A stretch of 44,525 nt of DNA from Candidatus Gastranaerophilales bacterium (GTDB lineage Bacteria; Cyanobacteriota; Vampirovibrionia; Gastranaerophilales; Gastranaerophilaceae). Made by a program: the position numbers and the translations under genes. Below the pieces are notes generated by a model. That model made no database searches and had not been told where the DNA came from. It saw only the letters and a program-made list of their open reading frames with translations. The stretch covers positions 1 through 44,525 of the forward strand of contig CANQNX010000006.1 in the NCBI GenBank assembly GCA_947625345.1, written 5' to 3'. Within the stretch, counting starts at the first letter, position 1; each line of letters begins with the position of its first letter. Positions 36,901 to 44,525 of this stretch are shown piece by piece.

Positions 36901-37817
36901 ACTTCTTCCGTCATATTAAAGCGTTTTACAAAACTTTTGTATTCAAAAGATTCAAATTTAGTCTTTTTTCCGGATTTTATATTTTCAAAAAACTTTTGTG
37001 ATATATCTTTAAAAGGTAAATTATTTTCTAATTTTATTTCTTTTTGAGGGTATCTTTTACTAAATTCACTAACCCCTTTTTTATAAGCGCATAAGTATCC
37101 GCACCTCGTTGAACCGTATAAATCATACAAAATATAGCATTCTTTAAGGTATGGCATTATTGAGTTTACAAAGTCCCAAAGTGCATAAGAATATTCATCC
37201 GCATCATCAATAATTAAATATTTTATATTACTGAAATAGGAAGTATTGTTGTATATTAACGGTAAAACCGATAACTGCCTTAAATAATCAAAGCTTTTAA
37301 ATTTATTTGTTTTTATCTTGTATAACTCTATTGCTTTTTTTGCATCCTCATAAAATGTTTCACACAGTATTTCAGAACGCTCTTTAATCTCTTCTTCACT
37401 TAATCTGTTATGAACAATCAAAGAATAACGCCTGAAGAGCTGATGAAGTAAATTGACTTTAGATATGTAATCGGAAAAATCAGCCTCTTTTATACAATGT
37501 TTAAAAATATACTGAGATACCTCAAGTCCGCATAAATTGTATTCTTCATCTTCTTTATAACCTAACAATTTTGAAATATATGCCCGATTATCTCTAAAAG
37601 CTCTGTAACACAACCCTGAAAATGTTACGATATTGTTTTCTTCATTAGAGTAATCTTGATTTAAATTTTCTATTTTCTTTAATAACAAATCTTTTTTATA
37701 AGCATTAAGAACAACGGTAAGAATTTCATCCTGACTTACTCCCGTGTCTCGTAACCGTATGTATTTATTTGCTATAAAATGTATATTTTCTTTATTTGAA
37801 CAACTCTGTATAAGCAT
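33945..37817 (-). CDS. Tandem double SF1 helicase: degenerate N-terminal core fused to a UvrD-type core
   Basis: A 1290-residue protein with two SF1A-like halves. The C-terminal half (about 620-1290) has intact UvrD/Rep motifs: a DDQKPVLN Q-motif, Walker A VPGAGKT (651-657), EDEAQD (837-842), GDINQA (865-870), IMTMHKSKGDEFDYVF (motif V) and LLYVGITRAKKG (motif VI). The N-terminal half (1-about 610) retains the layout with ATPase motifs lost: QSCSNKE where Walker A should be, and DDAD (204-207) near motif II, plus ITTPQK and LWIDVSDSEW in motif V/VI positions. No nuclease domain is seen. It resembles an AddB-like dead half fused to an active UvrD-like half. No ribosome site; TACAAT lies six bases before the ATG. 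Function likely DNA repair or recombination. Confidence 0.82.
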   Translation of the reverse strand: MLIQSCSNKENIHFIANKYIRLRDTGVSQDEILTVVLNAYKKDLLLKKIENLNQDYSNEENNIVTFSGLCYRAFRDNRAYISKLLGYKEDEEYNLCGLEVSQYIFKHCIKEADFSDYISKVNLLHQLFRRYSLIVHNRLSEEEIKERSEILCETFYEDAKKAIELYKIKTNKFKSFDYLRQLSVLPLIYNNTSYFSNIKYLIIDDADEYSYALWDFVNSIMPYLKECYILYDLYGSTRCGYLCAYKKGVSEFSKRYPQKEIKLENNLPFKDISQKFFENIKSGKKTKFESFEYKSFVKRFNMTEEVIKDVRELIKSGVKQSEIAIITPKADKILINELTDSLIGFECQLISGNEKLIDYDFIKHILNILKLSSGIELKEYELKNLLINLLKIPYKICYGLIKEYTQTKQLDKNGFKYFENNEKHLDSYKKLYSVIEAVKKSRNTLNKEIEIIFENLIKNREYDKSKYEFLLKEADSFESAFKNITENSAEQFILQIENSVISENPSDIFKVKNNKVIITTPQKLIDYSINTKYQLWIDVSDSEWLKDDTGTLYNSWVMNREWNKKEFKTEDNIELKKDKTARTVRKLMLLCSKNISFYSSIYDNNAIENYGGLSDFIEISNNNKPIFKIVPRDDQKPVLNYKKGKTGIIAVPGAGKTTILLSLIVKLTENGVSGENIFVLTYMESAAKNFKERLKLILPDTTSLPNISTIHGLALRIIKENANYTKIGLDEGFEIIDETQKERIIKELFFKLKIDDDKYDNFLRCISISKLSEKEGNISSKFKDIREFYNFLNEYNKTLKVNNLIDYDDMLRYAVQLLKENKSILRYYQDLCKYVIEDEAQDSVEIQQKLISLLTGKYNNIVRCGDINQAITSTFTDSSLEGFRDFIKNSNKIEMKSSQRSAEEIYTFANRLIKESINNENSKNAFYDIEIRGTENNPKIIYKPEYKIFEKDIEEKTFILNRIKEIFQKEPDASIAILLRANTQVSEYNEYFLSNNIKTITRNDYLCEKPIFKIIFQILKLIQNPKNNKEIINLAEIYKQNKIRNITSDEIDFIKNLKRPFTDINTEEIESENLLQLYFDIEYWLNKSTFDIDIQALNIGMYYSKNSIDKSNTAFTVSVIRRLKSVNDKEEDILKKLEYYSQRPLGNNLFFEENTSVEKGCVNIMTMHKSKGDEFDYVFCPLMNEENYPVSMEHVKLKSGGHFVQTIKRLETDSEIKQPLELKSELICETLRLLYVGITRAKKGLFLSNSRNTLKRKNTENIKIIEEIINFNNILQNNEFDKNKCYNSSS

Positions 37818-37823
37818 AATAAA

Positions 37824-37829
37824 ATTGTA
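37824..37829 (-). promoter_or_regulatory. Candidate -10 box giving a leaderless helicase transcript
   Basis: On the minus strand TACAAT is followed by TTTATT and then ATG. No Shine-Dalgarno sequence is present. The -35 region is weak. Confidence 0.35.
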
Positions 37830-38015
37830 ATCAATATTAACTTTAAAATCAGTTTTATTACAACATATTAAGAAAAAACTTAAAATTTGAATTTTAACTT
37901 TACATTTCTTTATAAAAGGATTGAATTTTATTTTTTAAAGTGATATATTAAATATATACAAAAGATATACAAATAAGAAATCAATTGCTGATGTTGTGTG
38001 TAATTTTGTCGGGGT

Positions 38016-38048
38016 ATGCAATTGAGAAAAGCCTTTATGAGGCTTTAA
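38016..38048 (+). promoter_or_regulatory. Possible leader peptide and hairpin before the sigma factor gene
   Basis: A ten-codon ORF (MQLRKAFMRL) follows GTCGGGGT, though its binding site is only about one base from ATG. The codons overlap a seven-base-pair hairpin AAAGCCT-TTATG-AGGCTTT (38028-38046). The 281-base gap holds no other gene. An attenuator-like role is speculative. Confidence 0.3.
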
Positions 38049-38098
38049 TTATCATGTCAAAAAAAGTGTGTACAAAAGTTTAATCGGGGGCTAAAAGT

Positions 38099-38989
38099 AT
38101 GGTTGTAAATTACGGTTTGAATTATGAAAATGAATCAGTAAAAAACAATTTATTTAATGAAGAAAAATTAGCGGACTACATAAAAAAAGTAAACAGTTAT
38201 AAAAATTTAAGTTTGGAAGAAGAACAGGAATTAGGCAGGTTAATAAAAGAAGGTTCCGTCGAAGCAAAAAAGAAGTTAGCCGAAGCAAATTTAAAGTTAG
38301 TAATAATAATTGCAAAAAAAGTAATTCACACGAGCAAGTTGCCTATGACAGATCTTATACAGGAAGGCAATATAGGATTAATGGCGGCTGTTGAAAAATT
38401 TAATTATAAATTTGGATACAGATTTGCAACATACGCATCATGGTGGATTAAACAAGCAATGTTTAAAGCCATTTCCGAGCAATCACACAGTGTTAAAATA
38501 CCTGTATACATACAGGAAACGCTGTCAAAATATTCAAAAATAAAAGAAGAAATGGAAAAAGAATCTTCAGATGAAGTTAAATTAGATGATATAGCAAAAA
38601 AGATGAACATGGAATCAGGAAAAATAAACAACTACTTAAATGCATACAAAAAGACTTTGTCATTGGAAGGTGATTTTGAAATTAATAACGGTTCTGAGGT
38701 CAGATTAATAGATATAATAGAGGACAAAACTTCATCCACGTCAAAGAATGCCGAATATGAATCATTGAAAAAAGAAATTGTATCACTTTTGTACAATTTA
38801 AAAGACAGAGAGCAAAAGGTGATTACTTTAAGATTCGGATTAAACGGCAAAGAAAAACAAACCCTTGAAGATATAGGAAGAATATATGGCGTAACAAAAG
38901 AGTGTATACGACAAACTGAAACAAGAGCATTAAATAAATTAAGAAATAACAAGTTAACATTAAGTTTATTTGAAGATTACGCATTTTAA
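38099..38989 (+). CDS. Sigma-70-family factor of primary-like (group 2) type
   Basis: A 296-residue RpoD-like sigma factor. Region 1.2 is DYIKKVNSYKNLSLEEEQELG; region 2 spans ANLKLVIIIAKKV to DLIQEGNIGLMAAVEKFNYKFGYRFATYASWWIKQAM; region 4 ends TLEDIGRIYGVTKECIRQTETRALNKLR. There is no region 1.1, and region 4.2 departs from the consensus RERIRQIEAKALRKLR, so this is likely a group 2 or alternative sigma, not the housekeeping one. CGGGGG lies eight bases before ATG. The long leader with a hairpin suggests extra control. Confidence 0.9.
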   Translation: MVVNYGLNYENESVKNNLFNEEKLADYIKKVNSYKNLSLEEEQELGRLIKEGSVEAKKKLAEANLKLVIIIAKKVIHTSKLPMTDLIQEGNIGLMAAVEKFNYKFGYRFATYASWWIKQAMFKAISEQSHSVKIPVYIQETLSKYSKIKEEMEKESSDEVKLDDIAKKMNMESGKINNYLNAYKKTLSLEGDFEINNGSEVRLIDIIEDKTSSTSKNAEYESLKKEIVSLLYNLKDREQKVITLRFGLNGKEKQTLEDIGRIYGVTKECIRQTETRALNKLRNNKLTLSLFEDYAF

Positions 38990-39042
38990 ATGACATATAT
39001 ATAGTTATAGATGCCCTTATGAGCCAAAAAAAGTTGTAAATA

Positions 39043-39071
39043 TTTACAAAAACTGATAAAATTTGTATAAT
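39043..39071 (+). promoter_or_regulatory. rpsA: rpsA promoter
   Basis: TTTACA at 39043-39048 and TATAAT at 39066-39071, spaced by 17 bases. The leader is about 25 bases and carries GAGGGAG. Confidence 0.75.
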
Positions 39072-39101
39072 ATAAGATGCATAAAATGGCGAGGGAGAGA
39101 C

Positions 39102-40157
39102 ATGACAGAACAAGTATATACTGATGCTGAATTTGAAGCGTTACTTAACAATTATGATTACAGTTTTCAAAAAGGAGATTTAGTAAAAGGTATTGTATGT
39201 TCGTATGACTCGTCAGGTGTAATAGTTGATATAGGTGCAAAAACAGCAGCTTATGTTCCGACAAAAGAAGCAATAGTTGATAAATCAGTTGATATAGAAG
39301 AAACATTAAAAAAAGGGCAGGAATATGAATTCTTAATAATCCGTGAAGAGGATGAAGAAGGCAGATTTATGCTTTCATATAAGAAAGTTGCAATGGCATA
39401 CAGCTGGAGAGAACTTGAAGAATTAAAAGCTAATGATGAAGTTGTTGAAGGCACTATAGTTTCTGTTGTTAAAGGCGGTGTTCTTGTTGAAGTTAAAGGT
39501 GTCAGAGGATTTGTTCCTTCAAGTCATTTAAAATTAAAATCAACAGATAATTTAATTGGTGAAAAATTAGAATTAAAAATTCTTACTATGGATATACAAC
39601 AAGGAAACTTCATTTTATCTAACAGAAAAGCATATGCTGATGATAAAGAAGAAGGTAAAAAAGATATTTTTGAATCAGTAGAAGTGGGTCAGGTTGTAAA
39701 AGGTGATGTAGTAAGAATTACAGACTTCGGTGCTTTCGTTGATATCGGCGGAATTGATGCTTTACTTCCTTTATCTCAAATTTCCTGGAGATGGGTTGAT
39801 CATCCTTCGGATATTCTTAAAGTCGGTGATAATATCAGTGTAGAAATTATTGTAATTGATAAAGAAAAACAAAGAATCAGCTTAAGCTTGAAAAATCTTG
39901 AAAAAGATCCTTGGGTGGAAGCAAAAGGAAAAATTTCAGACGGCGATAAAATTGAAGGTACAATTACAAGAATTAAACACTTTGGTGCTTTTGTAGAAGT
40001 TTTCCCCGGAGTTGAAGCTTTGCTTCCTAATAATGAACTTATTGAATATCAAAACCAAAATTCTACTATTTTAAAAGTCGGTGACAAAATTCAAACTACC
40101 ATTTTAAAATTTAATCCCGATGACAGAAGAATCAGTTTAAGTATTAAAAATGACTAA
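39102..40157 (+). CDS. rpsA: 30S ribosomal protein S1
   Basis: A 351-residue RNA-binding protein with four S1 OB-fold repeats: around residues 23-90 (GDLVKGIVCSYDSSGVIVDIG), 105-160 (EGTIVSVVKGGVLVEVKG), 190-265 (GQVVKGDVVRITDFGAFVDIGG) and 275-350 (DKIEGTITRIKHFGAFVEV). It loads mRNA on the 30S subunit. Four repeats, rather than six, match cyanobacterial and some Gram-positive forms. Start at ATG 39102, with GAGGGAG upstream; the earlier in-frame TTG at 39063 overlaps the promoter and is rejected. It overlaps the kinase gene by eight bases. Confidence 0.95.
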   Translation: MTEQVYTDAEFEALLNNYDYSFQKGDLVKGIVCSYDSSGVIVDIGAKTAAYVPTKEAIVDKSVDIEETLKKGQEYEFLIIREEDEEGRFMLSYKKVAMAYSWRELEELKANDEVVEGTIVSVVKGGVLVEVKGVRGFVPSSHLKLKSTDNLIGEKLELKILTMDIQQGNFILSNRKAYADDKEEGKKDIFESVEVGQVVKGDVVRITDFGAFVDIGGIDALLPLSQISWRWVDHPSDILKVGDNISVEIIVIDKEKQRISLSLKNLEKDPWVEAKGKISDGDKIEGTITRIKHFGAFVEVFPGVEALLPNNELIEYQNQNSTILKVGDKIQTTILKFNPDDRRISLSIKND

Positions 40158-40686
40158 CAAGAAAAAAATTATAATTTTTTCCGGTAAACAATTTTCCGGA
40201 AAAGATACTGTTGCCAAAATTTTATTAGAGCATTTTAAAAGTTTTAAAAGAATCGGTATTGCTGATGCCATTAAATTACAATATTCAAAAAAGACGGGAT
40301 TAAGCTTAGAAGAAATTGAAAAAAATAAATCTATATATAGGCAAGATTTAATAGACTTAGGAAATTGGGGAAGGAACAAAGACCCTGATTACTGGCTTAA
40401 TTCAATATTAAATTATAATTGTGATATTATAGTTACCGATATAAGAGTTAAACACGAGTTAAATTTATTTCGTTCTTTCGGTGCATTTTGTATCAGAGTG
40501 GAAGCGGACAAAGAGGTAAGAAGTCAACGAGGTATACTTTCTTCCGAAAATGATATAACCGAAACAGCTCTTGATGATATTAATGATTGGGATTTTATTG
40601 TTAATAACAACGGAAGCTATTTTAAATTACAAGAAGAAGTAAAACAACTTATTGATAAAATTAACGAGTATTATGATATTAAATAA
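40150..40686 (+). CDS. P-loop deoxynucleotide monophosphate kinase-like protein
   Basis: A 178-residue P-loop kinase. Walker A is GKQFSGKDT (residues 12-20), and IVTDIRVKHELNLFRSFG is the base-binding region typical of dNMP kinases of the phage T4 gp1 family. The ATG overlaps the rpsA stop (ATGACTAA), as in the kinase-csaB junction, so translation is coupled. Function in dNTP supply is likely, but similar folds phosphorylate other small metabolites (for example phosphomevalonate), so the substrate is not certain. Confidence 0.72.
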   Translation: MTNKKKIIIFSGKQFSGKDTVAKILLEHFKSFKRIGIADAIKLQYSKKTGLSLEEIEKNKSIYRQDLIDLGNWGRNKDPDYWLNSILNYNCDIIVTDIRVKHELNLFRSFGAFCIRVEADKEVRSQRGILSSENDITETALDDINDWDFIVNNNGSYFKLQEEVKQLIDKINEYYDIK

Positions 40687-40714
40687 ATAAGCCGCTTAAT
40701 AGCGGCTTATTTAT
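40683..40714. terminator. Bidirectional terminator between the kinase gene and ileS
   Basis: AAATAAGCCGCT pairs perfectly with AGCGGCTTATTT around TAAT, extended by two more A:T pairs. T-rich runs flank both sides, so it serves both converging genes. It abuts the ileS stop. Confidence 0.85.
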
Positions 40715-43546
40715 TTATTCTGTTATAGCTTCATAACACTCATCACAAAGAGTTTCATATCCTTTATGATTTCCTAAAGGTCTATATTTCCAACATCTTT
40801 CACATTTTTCGCCGAGCGCTTTTGTTATATATATACTGTACCCTTCTTCACTGTACTCATTCATAATATCCGAAGGTTTTTCGTTAACTACAAATGCTTG
40901 AGAAGTTATGAAAATATTACATAATTCGGATTCATATTTTTTCAACAAATCAGAAGTTTGAGCAACAATATAGACGGCAGTTTCTAATGAACTTCCTATT
41001 TTTTTATCGGCTCTCAATGGTTCAATTGCCTTAGTTACTATTTCACGAACTTTTAATATTTGAGTAAATTCTTCTTCAAGTTGAGGGTTATTCCATTGAG
41101 GATTAACTTTAGGCCAATCCGAAAGAAGAATGCTTTCAAGACCGTCTCTTTGTTTTTCGGGTGTATTTTGCCATATATCTTCAGCTTGATGAGGCATAAC
41201 AGGAACAAGTATTCTTGTAAGTGCTTGTGATATCTCATACAGTACCGTCTGGCATGCTCTTCTTGAAAGTGATTTTTTACCGCTCGTATAAAGTCTGTCT
41301 TTTACTATATCCAAGTAGAATGAACTTAAATCAACTGCGGCAAAGTTTTGAAGATATTGAAAATACCTGTAAAATTCATATGCTTCAAATGCGTCCGTTA
41401 CATTGTTAATTAATATATTTAACTTATGAAGGGCGAATTTATCAATTTCTTTTAAATCTTCATAATTTACATAATCAACTTTTGGGTCAAAATCAAATAA
41501 GTTACCGAGTAAAAATCTTGAGGTATTTCTTGTCTTTTTAAAGATTTCAACAAGTTGTTTAATAATATTATCGCCGATTTTGACGTCATTTCTGTAATCT
41601 ATTGAAGCTGCCCAAAGTCTTAATATATCAGCACCATAGTTTTTAATTATATCATCGGGTCTGATGTAGTTTCCTAAAGACTTAGACATTTTTCTTCCGT
41701 CTTCACCGAAAACGAATCCGTGAGTAAGTACTTGTTTATATGGTGCGTGTTCAACGGTTGCTACAGAAGTCAAGAGCGAAGACTGGAACCATCCTCTATG
41801 TTGATCTGAGCCTTCAAGATACATATCAACAGGAGTGTGACCCAATTCTTCCGAGCGGTTTTCAACAACAGCTCTCCAAGATATACCCGAATCAAACCAC
41901 ACATCCATAATATCTTTTTCTTTTCTGAAATGTGTTTTACCGCATTTAGGACATTTAAATCCTTTAGGAAGTAATTCTTTAGCGCTGTGGTTTACCCAAG
42001 CATCAGAGCTTTCCTTTGAATATATTTGTGCAATATTTTCAATAGTTTCATCCGTACAAATAACTTCACCGCAGTCTTCACAATAAAATACCGGAATCGG
42101 AACACCCCATGCTCTTTGACGTGATATACACCAATCAGTTCTTCCTGCGACCATGTTGCCGATTCTGCTTTCACCGCTTGATGGAATCCATTTTACATTT
42201 TTTATGGCTTCCATTGCTTTATCTCTGAATTTGTCAACTTTGACAAACCATTGCGGTGTAGCTCTGTATATAACAGGGTTTTTACATCTCCAACAATGAG
42301 GGTAACTGTGAGTTATATCAGCTTTTGACAGTAAAGCTTTCCTATCTTCAAGTTTTTGTATAACTATTTCATTACCTTTATAATATGGAACGCCTATTAA
42401 ATCGGGGTCATCAAACATATCTGACTTTTGCCAAATACCTTTTGAGTCTAACGGAGAAAATGTAGGAATTGAATATTTCTGACATACTTCCCAGTCTTCA
42501 AGACCATGTCCGGGGGCTGTATGAACACAACCCGTACCAGCATCAAGCGTAACGTGGTCACCTAATATTATCTTACTTTCTCTGTCATATAAAGGATGAA
42601 ATGCGCTCATGTTTTCTAATTCTGCGCCGCTTAATGTTCCTAATATCTTGATTTCGTTTTCATCCCAATTAACACCTTTTAAGAAGCTGTTTAATAATTC
42701 GGTTGCCACTATATAATTATCGTTATTATACGTAAATACACTGTATTCAAGTCTTGAATTTAAACAAACAGCTAAGTTTGAAGGAATTGTCCACGGAGTT
42801 GTTGTCCAAATTACCACGTATAAATCATTTTGTGCATCAGATTTAATAAGGTTATAAACTTTGTTTTTGTCATCAGAGTTAAACTTAAATCTTACGTAAA
42901 TACTTGTTGAAACGTGGTCGGCATATTCAACTTCAGCTTCAGCGAGTGCTGTTTCACAAGATGCACACCAATAAACAGGTTTTAAACCTTTTTCAATGTA
43001 GCCTTTTTTATACATTTCGCCGAATACTCTTATTTGTTCGGCTTCATATTCGGGTGCTATTGTAAGATATGGATTAGACCAATTTCCGAGTACACCCAAG
43101 CGTTTAAAAGCAGCTTCCTGACCTTTTAAACTGTTTTTAGCGTATTCTCTGCACTTTTGTCTGAGTTCACCTTCCGATACTGCTTGTCTTCCGCCTTTTA
43201 TTGTCTTTACGACCGCATTTTCAATCGGAAGCCCGTGTGCATCATACCCCGGTACATAAGGTGCATAATAACCGCTTTGGGATTTATATTTTATTATTAT
43301 ATCTTTTAATATTTTATTTAATGCGGTTCCAACATGTATTTTATCCGAACTCAAATACGGAGGTCCGTCATGTAAAACAAAGGATTTTGTTTTATCTCTT
43401 TGTTCAAGGATTTTTTCATATATGTTGTTATCTTCCCAAAATTTTTGGGTATTAGGTTCTTTTTGTACCGCATTTGCTCTCATTTCAAGCGTTGTTTTCG
43501 GTAAATTTATACTGTCTTTTAATTCTTTTTTTTCACACTCTGTCAT
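40715..43546 (-). CDS. ileS: Isoleucyl-tRNA synthetase, variant HIGH motif
   Basis: A 943-residue class Ia synthetase of the bacterial type-1 form, charging tRNA-Ile. Catalytic motif 1, normally HIGH, reads HVGT (residues 71-74) within GPPYLSSDKIHVGTALNKI. PYVPGYDAHGLPIE replaces the usual WDCHGLPIE. KMSKS is intact in GRKMSKSLGNY, and the WCISRQRAWGVPIP core and editing domain are present. The C-terminal zinc domain has CERCWKYRPLG...CDECYEA. I use the ATG at 43546 with GGGTG upstream, not the earlier GTG. Mupirocin-resistant forms differ from this type. Confidence 0.95.
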   Translation of the reverse strand: MTECEKKELKDSINLPKTTLEMRANAVQKEPNTQKFWEDNNIYEKILEQRDKTKSFVLHDGPPYLSSDKIHVGTALNKILKDIIIKYKSQSGYYAPYVPGYDAHGLPIENAVVKTIKGGRQAVSEGELRQKCREYAKNSLKGQEAAFKRLGVLGNWSNPYLTIAPEYEAEQIRVFGEMYKKGYIEKGLKPVYWCASCETALAEAEVEYADHVSTSIYVRFKFNSDDKNKVYNLIKSDAQNDLYVVIWTTTPWTIPSNLAVCLNSRLEYSVFTYNNDNYIVATELLNSFLKGVNWDENEIKILGTLSGAELENMSAFHPLYDRESKIILGDHVTLDAGTGCVHTAPGHGLEDWEVCQKYSIPTFSPLDSKGIWQKSDMFDDPDLIGVPYYKGNEIVIQKLEDRKALLSKADITHSYPHCWRCKNPVIYRATPQWFVKVDKFRDKAMEAIKNVKWIPSSGESRIGNMVAGRTDWCISRQRAWGVPIPVFYCEDCGEVICTDETIENIAQIYSKESSDAWVNHSAKELLPKGFKCPKCGKTHFRKEKDIMDVWFDSGISWRAVVENRSEELGHTPVDMYLEGSDQHRGWFQSSLLTSVATVEHAPYKQVLTHGFVFGEDGRKMSKSLGNYIRPDDIIKNYGADILRLWAASIDYRNDVKIGDNIIKQLVEIFKKTRNTSRFLLGNLFDFDPKVDYVNYEDLKEIDKFALHKLNILINNVTDAFEAYEFYRYFQYLQNFAAVDLSSFYLDIVKDRLYTSGKKSLSRRACQTVLYEISQALTRILVPVMPHQAEDIWQNTPEKQRDGLESILLSDWPKVNPQWNNPQLEEEFTQILKVREIVTKAIEPLRADKKIGSSLETAVYIVAQTSDLLKKYESELCNIFITSQAFVVNEKPSDIMNEYSEEGYSIYITKALGEKCERCWKYRPLGNHKGYETLCDECYEAITE

Positions 43547-43662
43547 ATTATTCACCCGTTTTTTCTTTTCAAAAATATTCTAATATAAAAACAGTCAATA
43601 GTAAAAACGCAATTTTTTATGTTCTTATAACTTTATTAAGTTAGCGGAGTTATCTAAAATAT

Positions 43663-44514
43663 ATGTTTGGTAAAGTACATCTTAATAGTAATTATTCTCT
43701 GAGTCCTTTGAATTATGTCGGGTTAAATCCTTCCTTTAATGCTTTAGATAAAAATTTAACAAATAAAGATTCAAAAATTGATGAAGAAAAAATAAAAGCA
43801 GCTAAAGAAGATATTATTAACACACTTAAAACACAACATATTGAACAGGGATATCTTATAAATCCTGACGGAAGTGTTCATAATTCAAAAGGTGAAGCGT
43901 ATTCTTGCAGTATTAATCCCTCATTGATTCAAAAAGGCGGTATATTATTGCATGGGCATCCAAATAAGACTCCTTTATCAACTCAAGATGTAGTTTTTCT
44001 TCTTACTACCGATGCAATAAGCCAAGAAGCTGTTTCAAAAGATGGGTCTTTTTCAAAACTTACCAAAAAAACTCAATTTAAAATTGATAAAAATCCTCAA
44101 GCTCTTTATTTGGATTTAGAAAAAATTATATATTCAAAAGTCCTTGACAGGCTTAAAATTGACTATAAAGAAAATGAAAATGATGTGATTCTGTTAGCTG
44201 ATAAGGCATTTGGCAACAACTTATTTATTGATTTTACGAAACTTTCATATGAAGAAGTTTTGGAAAAATTAAATAAAATCGGTATAGATACTTCACTTAA
44301 TCCGCAAGAAATTGCAAATATATTAAAAAATCAATTTTTAATACCTAAAGACTATAATAATTATAAATATGATAAATTGAATAATAAAATATTTGAAAAT
44401 ATGGATAAAATCAAAGAATATTTATCAACTAAGGAAGGAATTAAACTGGGTCACGACTTCTTGAAGGAATTAGCGGATAAATATAATATGGTTTACGAAA
44501 CAGATATGATTTAA
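43663..44514 (+). CDS. Hypothetical protein with JAMM-like HxH...SxxD motif
   Basis: A 283-residue protein I cannot name. Residues 97-109 read HGHPNKTPLSTQD, matching the JAB/MPN metalloprotease pattern H-x-H-x(n)-S-x-x-D, though with six rather than seven intervening residues; E61 in EQGYLINPDG could be the catalytic glutamate. RadC-like proteins have HNHPSGxPxxSxxD at the same place. The remainder is lysine- and asparagine-rich and helical. No signal peptide. A weak GGAG is 14 bases upstream; TATCTA six bases before ATG hints at a leaderless start. The downstream edge of the window follows its stop. Function unknown. Confidence 0.65.
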   Translation: MFGKVHLNSNYSLSPLNYVGLNPSFNALDKNLTNKDSKIDEEKIKAAKEDIINTLKTQHIEQGYLINPDGSVHNSKGEAYSCSINPSLIQKGGILLHGHPNKTPLSTQDVVFLLTTDAISQEAVSKDGSFSKLTKKTQFKIDKNPQALYLDLEKIIYSKVLDRLKIDYKENENDVILLADKAFGNNLFIDFTKLSYEEVLEKLNKIGIDTSLNPQEIANILKNQFLIPKDYNNYKYDKLNNKIFENMDKIKEYLSTKEGIKLGHDFLKELADKYNMVYETDMI

Positions 44515-44525
44515 TTTTATAAAAT

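Noticed and set aside
33182-37817. Helicase, BlaI-like regulator and unknown protein as an antiviral defence system
   Set aside because: There is no nuclease, toxin, reverse transcriptase or other defence signature; the co-location alone is not evidence.

Overview
This is an AT-rich, gene-dense bacterial chromosome segment. It best fits a gut-type non-photosynthetic cyanobacterial relative (Melainabacteria / Candidatus Gastranaerophilales). The pointers are: a DUF3326 protein, a family I know mainly from cyanobacteria; a CsaB-type pyruvyl transferase; ribosomal protein L27 without the Firmicutes-type N-terminal extension; a four-repeat S1 protein; TTTTCTACA boxes (one base from the TTTTCCACA DnaA box I recall for cyanobacteria) beside dnaN; and a fermentative trimeric [FeFe]-hydrogenase with rubrerythrin, implying an anaerobe. 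The lineage is an inference. A low-GC clostridial relative is the main alternative. No phage, insertion sequence, CRISPR array or rRNA was seen.

Layout. 0-3.3 kb: a PLP sugar aminotransferase and a stand-alone dnaK. 3.3-8.6 kb: a minus-strand operon of two M16 peptidases (one active, one catalytically dead), a large TPR protein, a hotdog thioesterase and a beta-carbonic anhydrase. 8.7-12.4 kb: a small unknown protein, then two overlapping WYL regulators driving a DUF4127 gene. 12.4-14.8 kb: dCMP deaminase, rubrerythrin, an Fe-S-type flavoprotein reductase and a small unknown. 15-19.1 kb: hydC-hydB-hydA, a probable electron-bifurcating hydrogenase. 19.5-19.9 kb: a very AT-rich gap with two inverted clusters of DnaA-box-like 9-mers, a candidate oriC, followed by dnaN-thrB-pgk and tRNA-Glu(CUC). 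23.4-27.7 kb: a TPR protein, a PfkB kinase overlapping csaB, then fliA and an unknown gene on the minus strand. 27.8-28.6 kb: rplU-rpmA with a structured leader. 28.7-33.2 kb: UPF0173 hydrolase, DUF3326 and a pseudopilin in overlapping order, then an alpha-oxoamine synthase. 33.2-37.8 kb: a 1290-residue double SF1 helicase, a BlaI-like regulator and an unknown protein. 38-44.5 kb: a group 2-like sigma factor, rpsA with an overlapping nucleotide kinase, ileS, and an unknown with a JAMM-like HxH...SxxD motif.

Genes are tightly packed, with 1-20 base overlaps and shared bidirectional terminators. Several genes without a ribosome binding site have a -10-like hexamer exactly six bases before ATG, suggesting leaderless mRNAs. 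A 15-base intergenic element (TAATCTAKTGYCGCA) precedes dnaK, the flavoprotein gene and the hydrogenase operon, and may mark a shared control system. The most unusual items are that element, the candidate origin, the double helicase, the isoleucyl-tRNA synthetase with HVGT in place of HIGH, and the mismatched tRNA-Glu acceptor stem.
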